A stretch of DNA of 64,000 nucleotides, taken from the NCBI GenBank assembly GCA_022559985.1, contig JAFJTR010000004.1:310001-374000 (forward strand), given 5' to 3'. The notes under the pieces are model-generated. The model ran no database searches, was not told where the DNA came from, and worked only from the letters and a program-made list of their open reading frames with translations. Shown here piece after piece: positions 30,781 to 43,126 of the stretch (position 1 is its first letter; every line of letters begins with the position of its first letter). The translations under genes were made by a program, and so were the position numbers. Source of the stretch: Parastagonospora avenae f. sp. tritici 18332-5. Taxonomy: Eukaryota; Ascomycota; Dothideomycetes; Pleosporales; Phaeosphaeriaceae.

Positions 30781-33700
30781 GATCGACAAGGCTTTGCTCC
30801 AGGGAAATGCCGGGTGGAGATGAAACGGTTGGATGGTCTCAATGACGCTCGCGCACCTCATCGCGTTGGAACAAACGATCAGTTTCCGTCGCTGGGCCCT
30901 GGTGTGCCGCCCCTACAACCTATCATGTTCTGCCATTCGCCGAGATTGAGATGGGCAGTGGCTAAGGACACCAGCCGCAACGGTCATCGTCGTCAGCACA
31001 GTAGCCGGGCAAGAGAAATTTAGCAAGTGCTTTGGTGCACTGGCAAATTTGCAAGCCTCATGCATGTAATTTTCTTGTTATGTAAATCGTGGCGGAACTT
31101 GGACGGAAGCATGACACCGACTGTAGCGCGTTAGACTACTGAGCGCGACGCCTGTGCATTTGAAAGCACATGCGACGACCAAAAATCACTGCATTTCAGC
31201 GTTGAGCGTGTTCATGCAATTCTAGCGTAATGCATTATATCAATAAACTCACGTGGGTTGCTGCAATTTTCATCTTTTTTTCGGCTAAGTTCCATGTCGG
31301 AATACTTAGAAGGGCCACTGAGGCGACAGGGAAGCCTCAAATTTATGGCGGATAGACCATTTCAGACGACAGTACTGTACTCATGCTTGCTCTACATGAC
31401 AACCCTGCTCGGAACTACAAACCTTACCGATGCCATGTGTTGTGCCCAGGCAGCAAGTTGCGATAGCTTCTATGTCATGCACGGAAGAATTAAGGTTATC
31501 TAGTCAGAGCCTAGCGTGTACGCTAACAAGCACTTTTCACACCGTTCCCCCGGCCTTTTATCCTAAAATAACTTTCTCCTGCCCACACGGCAAGTTCGTC
31601 AGTCGATGAGAAGTGATGTCACCCCATCCTCTGTCAGCAACCAAATTTCACTGGGACTCTTCTCATTTCCCGCATGTTCTAGGCGTCTTATCAATAGTCA
31701 GACAATTGTTATTCGATTCCTCTTATCGCGACCTCGAGATGGACGGATTTCACCGACTTGGTACCGACAGACTAGCTCTTACGTACATAAAAGAGGCTAG
31801 GCTGATGCCCTTCCACGCCTTACCACCAAAACCTGCATGCGCTTGTCCCTGATCAGCACTAATTACTATGGTGCAGCCTATCCTCAAGGAGAAGTTGCTA
31901 GCGACAAGGATGAGCCGACTCACGACCACGCACAGCCACTCTTCAACTACCGCGTTCAGTACTCCTATGAGATTCGAAGGATGAATAATGAGCTGACCGG
32001 TGAGGCATGTGGCTTCAGGTTGACCGGTAGGCACACAGGAAGGCTTTCTCAAAGACATGCGCGCAGCATGAGGATTCTGCAACTGCAGGGGCCGTCGGGA
32101 CACGATCCGCTGTGTGCTGCACGCATCCTCGTTGTACCGCACGATTAACTTGCTTCCAAGAAACCATACAATTCTCTCTATCCACCACACCAACTTTCGC
32201 CTAGCTCAACAGCGCCGGGGCATCGCCGACGTAGCCACCCCTTCGGCACCTCGCATCCTAGGCCTGCCTTGGTTCCCGCACTAGGTCTGTCCCACCACAA
32301 GGGTTAGCGAGGTGGAAACCTTTTGCTCGGGCTTCGGGCGATCTCTCGCTCTGGGATTCTCCGCCCGTTGTCGATGTCTGAGCGTCTCCAGTCCCTACGT
32401 AAAAACTATCCTTACTCCGCTGATTTGGTGGATGGATATCCGCTCTTGCCATGCTTTCTTGCACGAGCGGCTCTGCTAGCGTGTGTTTCGGATTACGATC
32501 AGTCCCGGCCCCGCTGGATATTCGGTGTTTCGGTACAGCGTTCACGATGAGTGGCGAGTGATCACATCCGATTGGCATACTCAGTGCTTGAGAGGGAGCG
32601 AAGACGGTTAGGCCACACGAGATGCCAGCGATAGTTTTGCAGTTGCTACCTGCAAGACATCCTGTATCAATAACGGTGATGCTATCTTGAATGAGACATT
32701 CGATAATTGGCAGGCGGCTCGTCACGACAGCCTCATATCGACATTAGCACGCTTTCGGACTACGACAACACCCGTTTTAGACGGTTCGCATCGAATTCAG
32801 ATTGTACATAAGACCGATGTATTGTTTCTGTATGATCGTCGCTAGGTTTTTCACCGCCAGAAATCTCATAGCAACAGTGCACACGAATACATCAGCGAAT
32901 CAAACGTCGTCGCAGCCATGTTCCGACCTCGGGAGCCCACATCTCGCGCCCACGCCGATGCAAAAGCGACCGAGAAAGTGCTATTTTGAGACACGGCATT
33001 TTGATTTTGCTGACACGTGGGCACGTGGGGATGCAGAGCTTTGCGATTCCACCTGGAGAAGTCTCCTCGCTCCAAGATCCCGGCGCGTTTTGCTGTTCCA
33101 TCGGATGTGGACCTGGACTAAACCACCAATGCCGGGAAGCGCAATTTGAGAGGCAGGGACATTGATCTATCGCGACATGGTGTCGTTACCTTACGTTAGT
33201 GCCTACAACGTTTGGTCCACGATCAAGCCACTCTGATGACCTGATGCTGTCGATCATGTGGCGGTACTTCGCACTGTGTTGCGAGTCGCGGAATCATACC
33301 ACCGAGGACTGGACGAGTTGGCACCGAACCGCGAGACTAATCTCCAAGCTACAGTTTCAAGCTTTGGACTAAGCATTTGACCGCTCACGCGACGGAACTT
33401 GCCTAACTTGCCTATTCTTCTGGAATTATTCAAGTAGCCTATGCGTGGGTGGCCTAATCAAGGTAGTACTGCGAACACAATGTACGGCCGTAAGAAGATA
33501 TTCAGACTACAAGAACGCCGGTGCTCTTGGATTAAGGTATCGACCCTGCTGCCAGTGAAGCAGGCGTATTCAGCGTACTCGCATTCGCGTTCTCGAAATA
33601 CTGCGGACAGACCGAGAAACGAGGACTTGATGTTTACGTAGAGCGTTATTGTCCAGATCTTTGGGTATCAACACGCACAGTTGGCGTCCTTGGCCATTGT

Positions 33701-34767
33701 TCATGGTCAACTTCATTCCCCGTCATGTTTCAAACCAGGGCGACTATCTACTTCATCTTCGAGACACTGGACTAGCAGAATCAGCCTGGCAGAAAGAGAT
33801 TGACCCAAAGTCAGCCACCACCATCTCCATTTCGACAAGGTCCTTCCGCCTTTGTCAATCAATCCCACAAGAATAGCTACACATACAACATGTCTAAGGT
33901 CGCTCCCTAGAAGTACGATGATTCTATTTGCTCAAAGAGAAGGTCTACCGATACCAGGCGCTGCAACAATTCATGCTCACTGTGTCTAAACTCCTCGCAT
34001 TATCTGCGAGAAACCCGATCAATCTATACAATTGAAAGACTTCATAGTACTGCATTACTTGCCAAAACCCTTCGACTCTCTCCAGGCTCGCAAACACTGA
34101 AGCAGCTACGTTGTGATAGTATTTTGGGTTCAAACAGAGCGTGCATCATTCACCGCTGCAACACCACGCTATCCGCATGAACACCTCGTTTCCTCTGCTT
34201 AGCAATGTTTCGATATATCTACTCGTAGTCTTCCCGCATCTATTACTGATTATACTAGCATCTCTTTCCCCTTCGATCAGCAAACATGTCAGTATATATC
34301 CTCTGAGTTGTGTTTTCTGTACCGACTCCTCTCGGTCTTCTCGTATCTATATCGTTTCCTCACGTCTTGCTGGTTTCCACGCTTCTTGTGATCTGTAGCT
34401 CTTCTTTTAAGCGAGAGTGTATCTGTAACGGGTATGTATTGTAGATTTGCACACGGATCTGAATATCAGGGTTGATTACGGCTGCGTGTGCTTGGTAACA
34501 TGGCTGCGTCGTGAGACAAAGTTTGCGTGAAGAAGAGAAGCCAACGAAATGGATACAGTGAGCAAGGCAACAGTCAGTCCCAGTCTTTGCTCCAGAGACA
34601 TTGCAGCTGAGGTCTTCTCACTTATACAGATCATAGGGAATATATACCAAGGGTTAAGTCTGGGTTGATACACCACGCCGTCTTTCCCAATCAGTTGAAA
34701 CAATCACTCAAAGTAAACGCCCGCTACGCAATCCGCGCCCATGCCGGCTAGTAGTCCTCTATCTACA
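30781..34767. other. Long gene-poor region (4.0 kb)
   Basis: Lies between the Zn2Cys6 gene and the PP2C gene, whose 3' end faces it. Many frames of 60-150 codons occur, none with a recognisable domain. Plus strand 31616-31852 (MSPHPLSATKFHWDSS) and minus strand 32725-32258 are the most protein-like but unsupported. Base composition looks like the surrounding non-coding DNA, so no AT-rich repeat relic is evident. Confidence 0.35.
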
Positions 34768-36642
34768 CTACATCCGCCCACTCGCCCTCGGATCCTCCGC
34801 CTCCTTCCGCCTCCAATCCCTCATCTCCTTGGTCCCCATACTCCCCAAGCCGCCCTCTCCCCTCCTTTCCCACCCACCCAGCCGCACGACCACGCCCGTC
34901 GCATTATCCGCGCCCTCGCTCCCGGTACTCGTCTCAACCGCGAAGCTCACCACATCTCTCGCGCCCTGCTCCGGCGTCTTGGCCTCCTTGACAATGTCGA
35001 CGATTTCCTGGTCGGACAGGTGACCCGAGACGCCGTCTGAACACAGGATCATGAACGCGTACTCTGCGGGGGCGAGTTCGACGCGCCGGATTTCGGGCTC
35101 GGCGCTGACGCCCACGCGTTTGGATGCCATGTCGCCGAAGGCGCGCGTGTTTGCGAGGCCGGAGATGCGCTCTTCGCCAAAGGAGTCGGTCACAAAGGAC
35201 GCGGCGAAGCGGCGGAGGCGGGTGGCTTCTTCGGGGAGGGAGGGGTGGTGGTTGGAGGTGAGGGGGACGGCGAGGCCGGTTGCGGTGTTGCAGAGGAGAA
35301 TGCGCGTGTCCCCCACGTGTGCGGTTACGAGACTTGAAGGGGATGAGGGGTGCCAGAATGGGCTTGGTGTGGGTGTCGAGATCAGAGCGATGCTGCAGGT
35401 ACTTCCGCCCTTGAAGCGATTCGCACCGCCGATTGGCTTCTCGGCGCGTCTAGATGGGTGCCCCAGGATGTCGTCGTCGTTGAGGGCTTTGTCTGCGCGC
35501 ACTGGGTCCTCGTCCTTCTTGCCGACTTGCGCTGCCACGAAGTCGTAGTCTGCCTTCAGAAACGCATATTCGAGGACAGTTTCGATACCGATCCCCTCCT
35601 TTACGTCCGCTAATATTGAGGGGTTGTTTGTCGATCGCTTGTCGATTACGTCTTTTTCAGCTGGGTGGCCGCGTCCGCCAGCGGACATAGAGAAGTATTC
35701 TGGCTTGAAGCGGCGGAAGTAGCCTCCAACAAGCTCCTTCCAGTCCCGAACCAGCCGCTGTTCGAGGTCCTCGGCTTTCCGTATGCTATCGGATTGCTTG
35801 ACTGAGGGTGCGCTGTCGACAGGTCCATCTCTGCGCTTCGAACCTGGGGTGGGCATGCCGCCGTCGCTGCCTGAGCTTGGTGGCTTCATGGGCTCGATGC
35901 CAGGCGGTGTATGCGTCTCGATGGCGTCCAGGCTCTCCTTGTCTCTTTGCACCCGATTCTTGTCGCCCTCATCTTTTGTTCGCGGATTTGGCTGCTGCCC
36001 AGTGGGCCTTTTCCCTAGCAAGCTGCTTTTGAGCTCAAATTGCTGCGTCGCCTTTTCGAGATAGTCGTGCAGCTGCTCCCTCAGAAAGCCAGAGCACTCG
36101 GCCCCGCCATGGCCGTCAAACACGCCAAAGTAGAAGACCTGCGGATCACCAGTCACGCCTACATCTGGCGTCACTTCGCTCTGGCTTTTGGGGTTCCTCG
36201 TCAAGGACATTGGCCGCCGCTTTGCGAAAGCTGGCAGGTCGATTGTGCCCGCCTGGTATGCATCTTCGTTGTACGGGCGCGTCCCACGTGAAAGCGAGAC
36301 TCCAAAATGGTGCTTTGCGCTTTTCAACGGTATGCGCACGACAGTCATGTCACGGGATGTCCCCAGCATCGCGGCTGGCGACCTGTTCGACCTCTGGGCA
36401 TCATACGGCGTGCTCTTGTCGCGCGGCAGCTTATGGTGTACGCCATGCTGGACGCGCGAGTCGGGATGCAGCGAGGTCGAGGGTATATGCGTGATGAAGT
36501 ACTCGTGGAAGCAGCGACGTTGGCGGGCATACGGGGTTATTGATGGGGCGGGCGAGGGGTATCGCGAGACATGCGCGCAAGCAGCGCAGGCAATTGACCG
36601 CCGGTGACTCGCCCGGGGCAGCTGCAACGAGGGTTTCCACAT
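34768..36642 (-). CDS. PP2C-family Ser/Thr phosphatase, probable mitochondrial (Ptc6-like)
   Basis: Metal-dependent protein phosphatase in one exon of 624 residues, starting MWKPSLQLPRASHRRSIACA. The first 60 residues are rich in Arg, Ser and Ala with almost no acidic residues, as in a mitochondrial presequence. PP2C motifs appear in order: FGVSLSRGTRPYNEDAYQ, FYFGVFDGHGGAECSGFL (metal-binding Asp and Gly), a long charged insert (about 215-305), GGSTCSIALIS, VTAHVGDTRILLC, ERISGLANTRAFGD, MILCSDGVSGHLSDQEIVD and finally DNATGVVVRL with the last metal Asp. The pattern of a large insert plus presequence recalls yeast Ptc6/Aup1, a mitochondrial phosphatase linked to mitophagy; that assignment is inference. 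The metal-binding Asp residues are all visible, so the enzyme should be active. Confidence 0.88.
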   Translation of the reverse strand: MWKPSLQLPRASHRRSIACAACAHVSRYPSPAPSITPYARQRRCFHEYFITHIPSTSLHPDSRVQHGVHHKLPRDKSTPYDAQRSNRSPAAMLGTSRDMTVVRIPLKSAKHHFGVSLSRGTRPYNEDAYQAGTIDLPAFAKRRPMSLTRNPKSQSEVTPDVGVTGDPQVFYFGVFDGHGGAECSGFLREQLHDYLEKATQQFELKSSLLGKRPTGQQPNPRTKDEGDKNRVQRDKESLDAIETHTPPGIEPMKPPSSGSDGGMPTPGSKRRDGPVDSAPSVKQSDSIRKAEDLEQRLVRDWKELVGGYFRRFKPEYFSMSAGGRGHPAEKDVIDKRSTNNPSILADVKEGIGIETVLEYAFLKADYDFVAAQVGKKDEDPVRADKALNDDDILGHPSRRAEKPIGGANRFKGGSTCSIALISTPTPSPFWHPSSPSSLVTAHVGDTRILLCNTATGLAVPLTSNHHPSLPEEATRLRRFAASFVTDSFGEERISGLANTRAFGDMASKRVGVSAEPEIRRVELAPAEYAFMILCSDGVSGHLSDQEIVDIVKEAKTPEQGARDVVSFAVETSTGSEGADNATGVVVRLGGWERRGEGGLGSMGTKEMRDWRRKEAEDPRASGRM

Positions 36643-39600
36643 GCTGTCCCTTGCGGCGAAGGAGGCATGGTGTGGTAGTGCGGGGAGCCTATGTCATGGC
36701 GGCCGTAGGGCTGCCTGGGGGATAACCACTTCCAAGCCTCACTGTCGCAGCTCTCGGAATTCGGCCATTAGTACCGGTAACTCGCATGCAGGTGATTGGC
36801 CTGCGCCACGTGACGTCCGCCTCTTAGCTGCCATCAACCATCTCGACTGCAATCACCACAAACCCCTCAACACCACACATTCGTCAAAGTCGTGTGTCGC
36901 GAAGCGCAACATGAATTTCTGGACTCAATCTGCGTGGGCGAGGCCTTCCCTGCGCGAGCATGAACAACCGCTAGCACTGAACAACACATCCCAGGTCCGC
37001 CCGGATCCTGCCAGCAATGCTGCAAAGTGCGGTGTAAATAGGTGAACACAGGTAAAGCGTCTTGTTATTCGTGCATTTTCTTTCTCGTGCGCTTCTCTCC
37101 ATCTTTCCCTGTCAAAGTGCGCCTCAATCTTAGCCCCGGAGCCCACAACGCTGTTCCGCGCCCGCCTCAACAATGGCAGGGACATTCCGCAGCCTATAGA
37201 CTGTTCGCCTGCCCAAGAAAGTGTTTCAACTTATCTCTATACCTCTATCAATACTCGGGCACCCATGACGTGGCCAATAGGGGCATCCCGTCCCACCTTT
37301 ACCGTCTAGACCGCTATTAGCACACGTACCAACGCATTCACCGCCGACCCACTTTCGCTGGTAAGAGGAGTCAGATAAAACAAACAATGGGAATGTACAA
37401 AGGTACCTCACGAGAGCCTCGATGGCTTTCCGCTCATACCTCATATACTATCTGCGACTTTTCCCATTTGAGTCTTCCAAGTACTTGTTCGACTATCTGC
37501 CGCTGCCGCCCTCCTCTACACTATACACCTGTCAGGCCCAGGACCTCTTCAATATCGGACCCCTAAGCTTGAAAATATGAGCTGCGCCATCGGAAATATG
37601 ATGATCGCCGTCGCTGGTGGAATGGTCGACTGGTCACACCGCCGTAGGTCCCGCAGCATTACGAAACCTATCGTTCTCCCTTCCAGTCGGGTCATGAAGG
37701 ATCTCAAGTTCGCACGGCGCGCGACGGACCTTCGATAATCGACCACCTTTCTAGGTCGATAAAAGATAGCAGCCTTCGCTCTGACTTTGCAATGGCCTCG
37801 TCCAAGCCTGCCCTTCGTCTGCCACGGTCCACCATCCTTACAAATTTCACAAGGCCTCTACGTGTGGCCGCACAGAGTGCCGCTTTCAGCCTTTGCTCTG
37901 GCCACTACACGTTAGGGGGGTGGTACTCATTCAGGCACCAGCAGCGTGAACTAGGACCGTTGCAAAGTCGTATCTGAGGTTGCCATCTTCGACACCTCTG
38001 CCTGGCTGCAACACCTCATCGCCTTCTTCGTCTACCAGGTTTCTTCCGCTTCATTCTAACTCATCAATGCACCGAGCACAACGAATATGCTATGCGTATC
38101 TATCTGATATCAGGAGCACCAAATGACGAGAGGCCGAGTGTTCTTTCTCAATCCGCGCAACCGAGCTTGCCAATGGAGCATTCGCATCAACGTCAAACTC
38201 CCTGGCTCACCTTACAAACAAGGCTGCCTTCAGTCGTCATGGCAATCTTGTTTGCACATGCGCTGGCCTCAATCTAAGCTGAACACACGTATCTCAACCA
38301 GCCCGCCAGTGGGACAAGTACGCTGCCCTATGCCTTGGCAGTGCAGCTCGGCATAGCATGGGCATTGACTAGAATTTAGTCAAGGTGCTTCGATCATACC
38401 TGATTCGACGTTTGATCCACCCATCATCGAGCCTAGCGTCACACCTATTGGGTGGTCTTTACAGTGCGTACCTGCCAACGCTGTCAGCGGCAATGACCAG
38501 CGCTGACACAATACAGCGTTCTCCTGCATGAGCGTGCCATAGATTTTCCGAGCGGTGACCATTTTGGTGAAGCGTGTCAGGTTTCCCGCGAACGAACAAA
38601 CACTGTCCATGCAGGGTTCAGAAACAGGGTGTACTCAAAGTCCCGAATCTCAGGGCCTATCATTATGCATCCTGACCATCTGCCTAGACTTTCAGCTTCC
38701 GTTATCTCAGTTTCTGTCATTGTCGCAGAGTACCTGTCGCATATGCTGAAGACGTCTGGATACTGGCCGATTCCCACGTCGAACTCAATTTTGGGCGCGA
38801 TTCTGGCACCTTGTAATTACAGCCTTCTTAAAATTTGAACACGAATATCACACAATACTTGCCCGACATTTCTTCGCCTCGTCCCATTGTACTGGCCGTA
38901 ACCACTGTCCATCTGTTGAAGTTTCAGGCACCAAAAGCAGCTACAGCAAGCTCCAGCCTGTCTACTCCGTTACCTATTGCAGTCACAATATTTGCAACAA
39001 GCACCATCAACAAGAATGCAGCAATATGACGAACAAGATGCTTTTGTGCGCTAGTACGCTCCGCTGCGACCTCCATGATGTATCCTCCGTTCTTGACCGC
39101 CTCTCCGGTACGCCTCACATTCCCTCCCGAAAATGAGCATATCGGTTAACGCCATTCAGGAGTGTACGCCTGCCATTCAACCTCCCAAACAGAACGTATT
39201 CAGTGCACCGGGCATCTATGTCGCACGATTAATCGCCACAATAGTAAGAGCTACTGTGTTGTTGCCACCAGAGTAACAAAAAGCTATGGCACCTTCCTCG
39301 AGGATCCTGACTGCGCACCTCCAGGCTATTCGCCAATTGCTCAAGGCATTATCGTATGGGCTTCTTGCCTTCGACATCACGGTCCATGTCTCAGGCACTT
39401 ATCATCGTACGTGCTCAAGTATGACTACCATAGGCCGACCCTATCTACGCATCGGCCAACTGCACAGACAAAAGAGTTCACGGGTACTTCACCCCGCAAC
39501 AAGACAGCAAGGCCGCGTATGGCATCTATTGTTCTCTATTGTGCGACCGGCATGCGTTCTGCCTACTACAGGTAGCCGAAGGCGCGTGCTCAAAGATCGT

Positions 39601-40142
39601 GCCCCCACGCAATATGGAGGCATGTATAAGTGCTCGCCATCTGCTCTGAAACCCATTCTGATATCACACAGACTTTCTACCAACCCGGAAGTGATCACAC
39701 TCTAGAGACACTTGGAAGATCGGCTCCATCACCACCATCCTGGTGTCACTTTTGATAGAGTGAACCTTGAAGCACAAATCCTCACCCTTCACCACCCCCA
39801 ATCGCTTCCACAATCTTCGATTGCCTCTCTAGGGCGCTTCTAAAGGCCCACTTAGCCCTTCGCTTCCATCGCGACACGGTCGCGTCAGGCTTGGCGCGCG
39901 TCCGCTGGGCTATATTATAGTAGGCTTCACCTCCCCCTCCTCTTTCCCCCTCCAGCAGCAGCGCCAATTTTGTCTTTTTGTCACACGCTCTGCCTGTAAC
40001 TGTCACTGATTCGATCTCCTGGTGTAGGTTGCTGCTGTACACACGACTGCGGAGTTTGGCTGGAGACGAAATCGGTCAAGGTATGGCGAATCGGCTTCAC
40101 TTTCACCGGACTGAGCTATATGCTGACTGAATCTCTTCCTAG
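36643..40142. other. Long gene-poor region (3.5 kb)
   Basis: It contains the PP2C promoter on the left and the 5' leader of the gene at 40143 on the right. No open frame has recognisable similarity. A probable 5'-UTR intron (40081-40142) is listed separately. A plus-strand frame at 39286-39705 is the longest but lacks coding character. Confidence 0.35.
40081..40142 (+). other. Probable 5'-UTR intron abutting the start codon
   Basis: The sequence reads GTCAAG|GTATGG, a branch-like GCTGAC near 40122 and TCCTAG immediately before ATG 40143. If spliced, the leader joins directly to the start codon. Its length of 62 nt is normal for this genome. Confidence 0.55.
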
Positions 40143-41849
40143 ATGAGCACTGAAGATAGTTTTGTGCAGGGCTTGGCCGGCCTAGGCCTGAACGACACCT
40201 TTGGCCCTGGCCCTGGGATTACCAGGGTGGGCAACCAGACGGCTGCCAGACTGCCGACGTCTTCTGCCAATGGGGCACCATTAGCAGCAAGGAAGCAATT
40301 CCAGCTGCATCATCCCTCCGCAGCAAGTGCAGTCAAGGCCAACAAGGACGTGACCTTGTGGTTGCAGCAGAACCGGCCTGATGTGCTTGCACAGATGGCA
40401 CAACAAGGCAATCATGCCAATATGGGCATGTTGCCAGCAAATGTCGCGCCTCCAATTCCTGGAGTGCCTGCCAACTTCGTCGCCCCGCAGGCACCAATGT
40501 GAGCATCCATCATAGCAAAACTTACTAAACCATTCACTTACTTTTCTACTAGGGCGCGACACCATGCCGTTCTTGCCAAAAAGCTGAAATACTGGAATCT
40601 TCAGATGACCCAGCAGATGATCGAGGCCAACAAACAGCTTTTCAGCGCAGACGAAAAGCTCCGCTCAGCAAATGAGCAAATCTCTAACCTGCAGTATCAG
40701 CTTGTCGCGCAGAATGGGCTTCAGCGACGGGAGAACCAGAAGTCGAGCACAGCTTTCTCGGCAAGCGCATACGTCAAAAGCCCGAGTCATGACCTTTCTG
40801 CGAAGCGGTTTGCAGTCCGCCCATATGAGCCCGTTTTGGTGGCCCCTTCACCCACGAGAAGCATTTCAGCAAGCTCCTCTGGCCCACCGGCCACACCTAC
40901 CACACCCTATCTTCCTTCAACGCCGAACCGACATGCAGGTAAGCAACATCATCGCACCACAACCCCAGAGCAGCGCGAGATCCGCTCCATAATGCAAGCG
41001 CCAGTATACACGCTCGGCATGGACCCTCAAGCCGACCGCGGCCTACTTAGCGACTTCTTCGAGGCCATCAAGAATTGGGCTTCTGATTACACCGTCCACC
41101 TCCGTACCCTTTCCGCCGAGCAGATCCACAACCTTGCCGTCCACAGCGCACTCGCCAGCGGTCTCGGCCCGCCATCTCAGTTCATGATGCTCGTCACAGA
41201 GAAGGATATGCTCATTGACATTGTCGCGGGCATCGTCAGCCGCTACATCTTTGCCCGGACCATCGACGAACACGGTCTCTACCTTAGCGGCCACGCCAAC
41301 GCGCAGATCACAGAGCAACTCGCATACGAGTGGATGCAATTGTTGCCATCAGAGCATGAAAAAAAAGATGAACTCCTACAGCGCCAGAGAGCCATCTACA
41401 CTGCTATCAAAGCCCAGTCCGACCACAAGTCCTGGCGCAAGACCTGTGCTGAGATGTTCACTGACTCGCTCCTCTCGTCTCTCAACGGTCTACTCACCAC
41501 AACCCTCCCTCCCCACGTACTCAAGTACCGCGAGCATGTCATCCAAGAACTCTTCGTCAAGGGCTACCGTATCGGCTTCCGTCTTCGCATGGCTGCTGTG
41601 CGTTGGGACTTCCATTGGCCACTTCACGGCGCAACGTTCAACAGTAGCACGATGGTCAACGAGTCAAGGATGCTGTATGGAGACATCCTCCAGACGATGA
41701 GAGAGGTAGTAGCGCATGAGGAAGAGCACGTGGTTAGGTTCTCGATCAGCCCGACTATCAGGAAGAAGGATTGGGGCGTTGGAGGCGGCGGCGCGGCTCA
41801 GGTTGTTCACTCAGGATTGGTGCAGCTTACGAGGCGTGGATGGTTGTGA
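40143..41849 (+). CDS. Hypothetical fungal protein, two exons
   Basis: Not a family I can name. Exon 1 is 40143-40498, a 54-nt intron is 40499-40552 (GTGAGC...TTTCTACTAG), exon 2 is 40553-41849; 550 residues. The N-terminus is Gly/Ala/Pro-rich (GLAGLGLNDTFGPGPG) with a helical VKANKDVTLWLQQNRPDVLA. A coiled-coil region follows (KLKYWNLQMTQQMIEANKQL, then SADEKLRSANEQISNLQYQL), then a Ser/Pro linker. The C-terminal 270 residues are an alpha-helical domain (LGMDPQADRGLLSDFFEAIK, IVAGIVSRYIFARTIDEHGL, LFVKGYRIGFRLRMAAVRWD) that looks conserved and globular. There is no signal peptide, membrane segment or catalytic motif. Coiled coil plus helical domain suggests a scaffold role, but this is a guess. 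Confidence 0.78.
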
Positions 41850-43126
41850 GATCAGATATACCCGGACATGAGCAGGAACGACTTTGAAAGCACGGAGTTG
41901 ATGGACGACTGTGGATTCACGGCGCTGACGGACGGCACGATATCACGAATTTGGTTCCACATGGGTTGCGAACTCAGGTATACAGGGGTATGAGCGGACG
42001 ACTTTGCCAGCATGGGCTTGATGGATTCACGGCGTTGACGGACGGCGCCATATCACGGATCTTATTCTACATGACAAGAAATGAGTACTTTGATTGAACA
42101 TGCATACATACATATTAATCACTTTTATACACCACCAGAAAAGCTCCATAGACCTCACACAAGCAAGTGTGTACACAATAATAGACCAAATAATCCCCTC
42201 CAAGACCATGCTCCTCGCCATGCTTGTCCCTGTCCTCGGTCCCATGTCCCATGTCCCAGCCAATCTACCCGCCTGCATAAAGTGTCCCTACCCCCGATCC
42301 GCGACGCGAACTGCGGCAGCAAGCGAAACGGACCTGCCCTTGCTTCCATCGCGAGAAGTTGTTCACCGCTCGATCAGTGCGGACTCTCACACCGCACAAG
42401 CGGCATGAACACACGTGCCCACAAGCGATGTGAAAGCTCCATCGGAGAAGCGTCCGGTCAGCAACAACAGCATCAAACACAATGGGCCGCCAGTGTCAAA
42501 TCTACCACCTACAGTCTCACATGCCACCTCCCTACAATCCAAACATTTTTCTGACAGCGCCGATCAGCTGTGTTTGGAAATTTGATTCAAGTACACAAAA
42601 AAGGCCCGCAAACCTAATCGCCGCCGTTGCCAGATCTGTGTGTTCCGCCGTTGCGCGACGTCGCGCGTTGCAGAAACGGAGTCGGGTTTCGCTTTCCCGG
42701 ACTGGGTAAATGCTGGACTAGGCGGTTAAAAATGGTGATGAGGGCAGGGGTGTGGGATCGGGGAGGGGATGGGAGGGGAGCGGCGGTGGAGATGAGGGTA
42801 GCGGCGGAGGTGGAGGAATTGGAATTTTTGTGATTCGAGGGGTCTATTTGGGACCTTATCGTAATGGTGTGTGATGATGAGTGCGAGAATTCAAGAGAGT
42901 GAGAGAGAAAGAAGGACGTATCAAGAGAGACATCGTCCGAGTAGTGTAGGTGGTGTGTAGATGATATTGCGTCTTCTAGTTCGCTACTGCGAGGTGTTAC
43001 ACCGGCAGAGTAAGGAAAACGCGTTACGGGCGATGGGATATCAAGAAAAAATCAACAGCGCTTGCGTGAAAAACTCAAACTCATAAGAACAAGAAGAGAA
43101 AACTATTAATTCATGGTGGCTAACAC
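41850..43126. other. Intergenic region with degenerate duplication
   Basis: Contains the 3' UTRs of two convergent genes. The first 220 bases are an imperfect tandem duplication (listed). The stretch 42700-42900 is purine-rich, G-dominated on the plus strand. No gene is supported. Confidence 0.4.
41853..42075 (+). repeat. Imperfect tandem duplication, about 105-120 bp, two copies
   Basis: Copy 1 (about 41853-41965) and copy 2 (about 41973-42075) share AACGACTTTG/GACGACTTTG, a GATTCACGGCG(C/T)TGACGGACGGC core, ATATCACGGA/AAT and a final CACATG/TACATG. Copy 2 lacks about 10 bases. The repeat starts a few bases after the TGA of the preceding gene, so it lies in its 3' UTR. Confidence 0.75.
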
